Shown here: piece by piece, positions 59,844-64,000 of the stretch
How the letters are laid out: the number at the start of each line of letters is the position of its first letter
Position numbering within the stretch: the stretch's first letter is position 1
Source: Numida meleagris
Taxonomy: Eukaryota > Chordata > Aves > Galliformes > Numididae
Length of the DNA: 64,000 nucleotides
Direction of reading: 5' to 3'
NCBI RefSeq assembly: GCF_002078875.1
Contig: NC_034413.1
Span: forward strand, 64,458,252 to 64,522,251
Program-made: the position numbers and the translations under genes
Notes under the pieces: generated by a model
Told to the model about the DNA's origin: nothing
Databases searched by the model: none
The model's input: only the letters and a program-made list of their open reading frames with translations

Positions 59844-62800
59844 CTGAAAGAAACAGATAATATAGTTTAAGTACGTGATCCTATATGTTTATGCATATTA
59901 TCTTCTGCTGTGGCTTTATACTCCACTTTCTGCCTACAACCACCACCAACTCTAATATTTTCATTATTTACTAATATTTTCATTATTTACTAATATTTTC
60001 ATCAGGTAATAGTAGTGAGAATATATTAAATGCAAGTGATTACTTTTGTGCTAGTCCTCATTATAAACACTAAATTTTAGTTTGCTTAACTTCTGTCATC
60101 TCTTCTGTGGAGAAGACTGAAACTTCTCTGGTTTATATGCAGCTGTTGTGTGTCAGCACGGATTGACTTGCATTCACTATAGCTGATTTTTACCAGCTGA
60201 GGAGTCCTGAATGTTTTCATGAAGTTTAATTGTTTCTTGATTCAATATTGACAAAATGGTATATCTATCATGACAAGCAGAAACCATAAAGTGCCACAGA
60301 AAATTAAAGTACCTACTGTCATCAAAATGTGGTTGGAAGGCATTCACACTGCACAGCATAATTGACTTGAATGACATTACACACCATTGATTAGCAGAAC
60401 TATATATTCAACAGAGAATTTTTGAAGTTATTTATGTTATGTATCCTTTCTAATTTATGTTTACCAGCAGGCACGGAGCGGGTGAAGGAGGAGGAATGGA
60501 AAGAAGGGCAAAAATAGGATTTCTGTTGCTGTTTAACTTGCACATTACATTTTCAATGTAGTGTAAGAGTTGAAATTAATTCACTTCTGCGAAATGGTTC
60601 AGTTCTGTTAGATGCAACAGTTACACTCAATTCAAACTCTCACAAAATTGCCTAGTGTCAATTTTTTTCTCGAAGCTGGTCCCTAACTTAAGGCAGCCTG
60701 TGGAACAGCGGTCCCATAAAATTGCTCTATACATGATTTAACAGAAGACATAGACTGATATTAGAACAGTAATAAGCAACAGAAGTAAATATGTTACAGT
60801 TTTGAAAAAACACATCCGTTGCTCTATGGGCTTTTGGAATCTACCTCCAACAGTGTTCCTTCTGGAATGCACTTTCAATGTCTGTTTGCTCTACCTGAAA
60901 ATTGAGATAACCATATCTAACACATTATTTCTTTACTTTCTGACATGGATTTACTTTACCAAGAAGATCTGGAAGGTTCTTTGAAGTGTGTACAAGTCAC
61001 TTACAACAGAACTGCCTACACAATTACTCCTATGCCTTTATATATTGAGCAGAGGAGTGTGAATGGCATCATCTTCCAAACGGGAAAAAACTGAACTTGC
61101 CAATGCATAGGGGAGAAATTTTCTAACTTCAAGTGTATGAAGTTAGGTACCTAAATGAAAGTACTTGCCAGTGATCCATAGCTCCCACAGACCTCAATAA
61201 GAAAGATATGTAGCTGTTTTCTTTACAAAATTAGGCTATTTCATTCTACTATCTAGCAACCTGGCAAACTGTGTTGCTATTACTATTCAAATATTTTCAG
61301 GTCTGTATTGGTTTGCAGCAGGGGGAAGCCTCCACTGAAATGTTCTGCAGCAACTACAATTAATTTTGCAATCATTACTTTTGCATTTCAAATGCGATTG
61401 CCATGCTACTTGTACAACAGGGTTAGATGGAAAGAAACTGCTAATCTTTTCTACTTACAGGTATAAAGAGACACTGTGGAGACGAACAACATAAGCCAGC
61501 ACTACAAAACTGATAGTCACAACTACCAAGAACGGAGGGAACTGAGATCACTGAAGGCAGAAGGGCTGGTGTCTTAGATGCAGAATATGTGAAATTCCCA
61601 CTAATATGAGACAGAACTGTGGCTCAAACTCCGTAACAAACAGGCTGTAAAATGACTTGACCTGTGATTCATGCAGCTAAGAAGGCAGAACAAGGAATAG
61701 CATAGAGATGGCCTGTTCCTCAAGCTGCTGTTACACAGTATAGGACGCTGCTTGCCTTCAGCACAGCCTGCCTTTCCTTTGAACTTAATGGCCAAGATCT
61801 TTAGGTGAGGTTTTTTTGTTTTGTCAACTGCAATAAAAGAGATAAAAGATCCAGATTCACTTTTTTCTTACACAATTATGTTTACATATACATGTTATAA
61901 AGTGGTCTTAATAGAAAAAGTATAAAAGAATGAATCAGAGAAATGAGACCCTAGTGTAACATCTGTTATACCTATTGTAAGTACCGAGATTTTACACTTC
62001 TACCTTTAATGTATCTTTTCATACGCATAAAGACATTTCAACCATACTAAAATGAAAGGTGTTATATTTTATTCAAACTTTAAAATGCATTTTTAAGATG
62101 ACTTTGTATTTTTTATTAGCTAAATGGATATGTATTCAATAATGCTACAATTTAATTCTTAAAACATCAGCAAAAATATTACCCAACCTAAGCTGCACAA
62201 TTTCCTGTGTGTAACTATAGTGAAGCTTGAGGAAAATCTCAGCTGGCACAGTAATGTGAATAAGCATGGCATTACCACTTGCCAATAAACTGAGAGCTGA
62301 ATTCCAGGATAGGAAATTAGGATTAGCCTCACACAAAAGCTACAAGATGACAGTCCTGGTTTTAGCATTAAATTTTTTAGAGTCAGAAGGATATATTTAT
62401 GAAGTATTTCTTTAACCAAAACGAGCCCTTTTCTTAATTATTAAGCACTGGAACATTTCAATAACATGTCCTCCAAATATTAGAGTTGCTTATATATACA
62501 CTTCAAAAATGAAAAAATAATTTCAAATAAGTGAACATTTACCAAAATTCATAAAGGACTCCTTTTTTTCCTTGAAAATATTAGTGGAAAAAAATTATTT
62601 TCTTGAGATCTCCAGTAAGAATCCTTGTTTGGAAAGGACTTTTTCACATACGACATGCTCAGAAGACTCCAGGTGTCAGAAAGTTTTATCACAATTACTG
62701 ACTGGGTTATTCACTAATTACTTTTATGTCTCATCTCTAATTCTCTTTATTGTTACTATAATGAAATAAAATTTTCCTGTGGAGCTCCTATCACGGGAAC

Positions 62801-64000
62801 GTGCTGAGGTGGGTGCTTGGACTCTGAGAATTTACGATCATCAAATATTCTTTTGTTGCCAAAGTCACTGCTACCAACTTCTTCACCTCAGTGCTCAGAA
62901 AGAATTAGGTCCTAGCCTGTTCCAGCTGCACCAGTACTGGTTGGGGTCACTGCCAAAACACCAGGGTGCTCAAGGGGAAGGAGAAAAAGCAACGGGAAAG
63001 GACAAGAAAAGACACTGCACTCAAAAGATAAGACAAAAAAAGGAAAGATAAGATTAACAAACAAAACCAATAAGGCATGGAAGAACAAAACCACAGGTGA
63101 CAAGAAGTACTCTCTGCTGAAAAAGTTGGCATGGTGGGAGAAGATGGATACAGCTGTGATAATATGGAAGAACTGAAAACAGCCAACCTAATGTTGAAAA
63201 TAAAGTTTAGAGCATAGTTTGATATAATTACTCATTCTCTGAACTGCAACAGAATATAAAAAATACAACCGTAGATCAGAAATTAATCATGTAACTGCAA
63301 ACACAGACTAAACACATATCATCTGTCCTTGTAATACATATGGAGTGTTTTTTCTGGGATGGACAAAATGAACTATGTAGAGAGACCTTGTCCAAGATAA
63401 ATTTAAGCTCTGTAATTTGAACTAATGTTAAAAACTATGTGGTACTTTCATCCCAGTTACCATGAATGCACTGAGTGGAGTGGCCTAGGCTAATGCAGAC
63501 CAAGGCTCTGCAGCTGTAACCCAGGCACGGTGCAGACAATACACAGCCTTGAGAGGAAGCGTCTTCTGATGAAAACATGCTGTACTGGTAAAAGTGTGAA
63601 TTTACTGATGAGAGACTACCTAAACTGGAGGTTTCTTGTACCAGAGTTGTATTATTATGCCAATAAAAGTTAGAAAATGCTGAAAGCTGAGCTGAGAAGC
63701 CAGTGTAATTTTTGTTTTGTTCTTGCATGTTAGCTAGCTACTTATGCTACTACGAATTCCCATTGTAGACCAGGCAAATGACTTCCACCAAGTAACTGTT
63801 TGATCTACTAAAAGCCTAGAACTCATTTTAAGCTCTTGCATGTGCTGAAGAGACTTGTTTCAGGATAAATGAAAGGACTGAAGAAGCATCAATATACATA
63901 CTGAGAAAGCTGTAAGCAATAGGAGATACTGCCTGAAATCTTGTATGTCCTGAGCCAGACATTTCTGGAAAGGTGTATTCAGAGTGCTCAGGTAGTAACT
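59844..64000. other. NCKAP5 intron upstream of exon A (runs out of the window)
   Basis: AT-rich intron with a 19-bp tandem repeat at 59952-60002 and a purine-rich stretch at about 62980-63110. I looked for the preceding exon (a CLDE-like coiled-coil block) and did not find it. Confidence 0.6.
59952..60002 (+). repeat. 19-bp tandem repeat, 2.7 copies
   Basis: The unit CTAATATTTTCATTATTTA occurs at 59952-59970 and 59971-59989, then a 13-bp partial copy to 60002. The copies are identical. Confidence 0.92.

Noticed and set aside
62980..63110. Purine-rich stretch with long T-rich minus-strand ORFs
   Set aside because: Low-complexity composition explains the open frames; no protein signature.
1..64000. 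CRISPR arrays, tRNA or rRNA genes, bacterial operons
   Set aside because: None seen on either strand; the window is vertebrate intronic DNA.

Overview
The window is vertebrate nuclear DNA, almost certainly from a bird. It is AT-rich and intron-dominated, it carries CR1 LINE 3' ends with the avian-type ATTCTATGAT tail, and it holds one gene split into short exons by long GT-AG introns. A 399-bp solo LTR that looks alpharetrovirus-like (TGT...ACA ends, 6-bp target duplication, very short TATA-to-poly(A) spacing) suggests a galliform, chicken or a close relative. The species is an inference.

The only protein-coding gene I can support is NCKAP5 (Nck-associated protein 5), on the minus strand and filling the window. 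Eleven coding exons were rebuilt by hand from splice sites and reading phase. In transcription order they are 59805-59843, 54072-54191, 34980-35084, 31805-31996, 27505-31325, 26667-26844, 21796-21874, 7249-7563, 5004-5140, 3369-3498 and 525-712. Every junction is phase-consistent, and the exons add to 5304 nt, exactly 1768 codons. The start codon and roughly the first 200 residues lie beyond position 64000. One exon, 27505-31325, holds 3821 nt, about 72% of the coding sequence in view. An alternative 3'-terminal exon with its own stop and poly(A) signal lies at about 2265-2606. It competes with the last exon at 525-712, so the gene probably makes two different C-termini.

Layout: 1-93 is a CR1 end. 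525-7563 is the exon-dense 3' part of the gene. 7564-21795 is a 14-kb intron with three CR1 remnants. 21796-31996 holds the central exons, including the giant one. 35085-54071 is a 19-kb intron with a solo LTR, a CR1 and a GC-rich patch. 54192-59804 holds an antisense CR1 and a possible second LTR. 59844-64000 is intron with a 19-bp tandem repeat. I saw no tRNA, rRNA, CRISPR array or second protein gene.

I found no new biological system here. The points most worth checking are the two alternative C-termini, the solo LTR placed inside an older GC-rich patch, and a near-perfect hairpin inside one CR1 copy.
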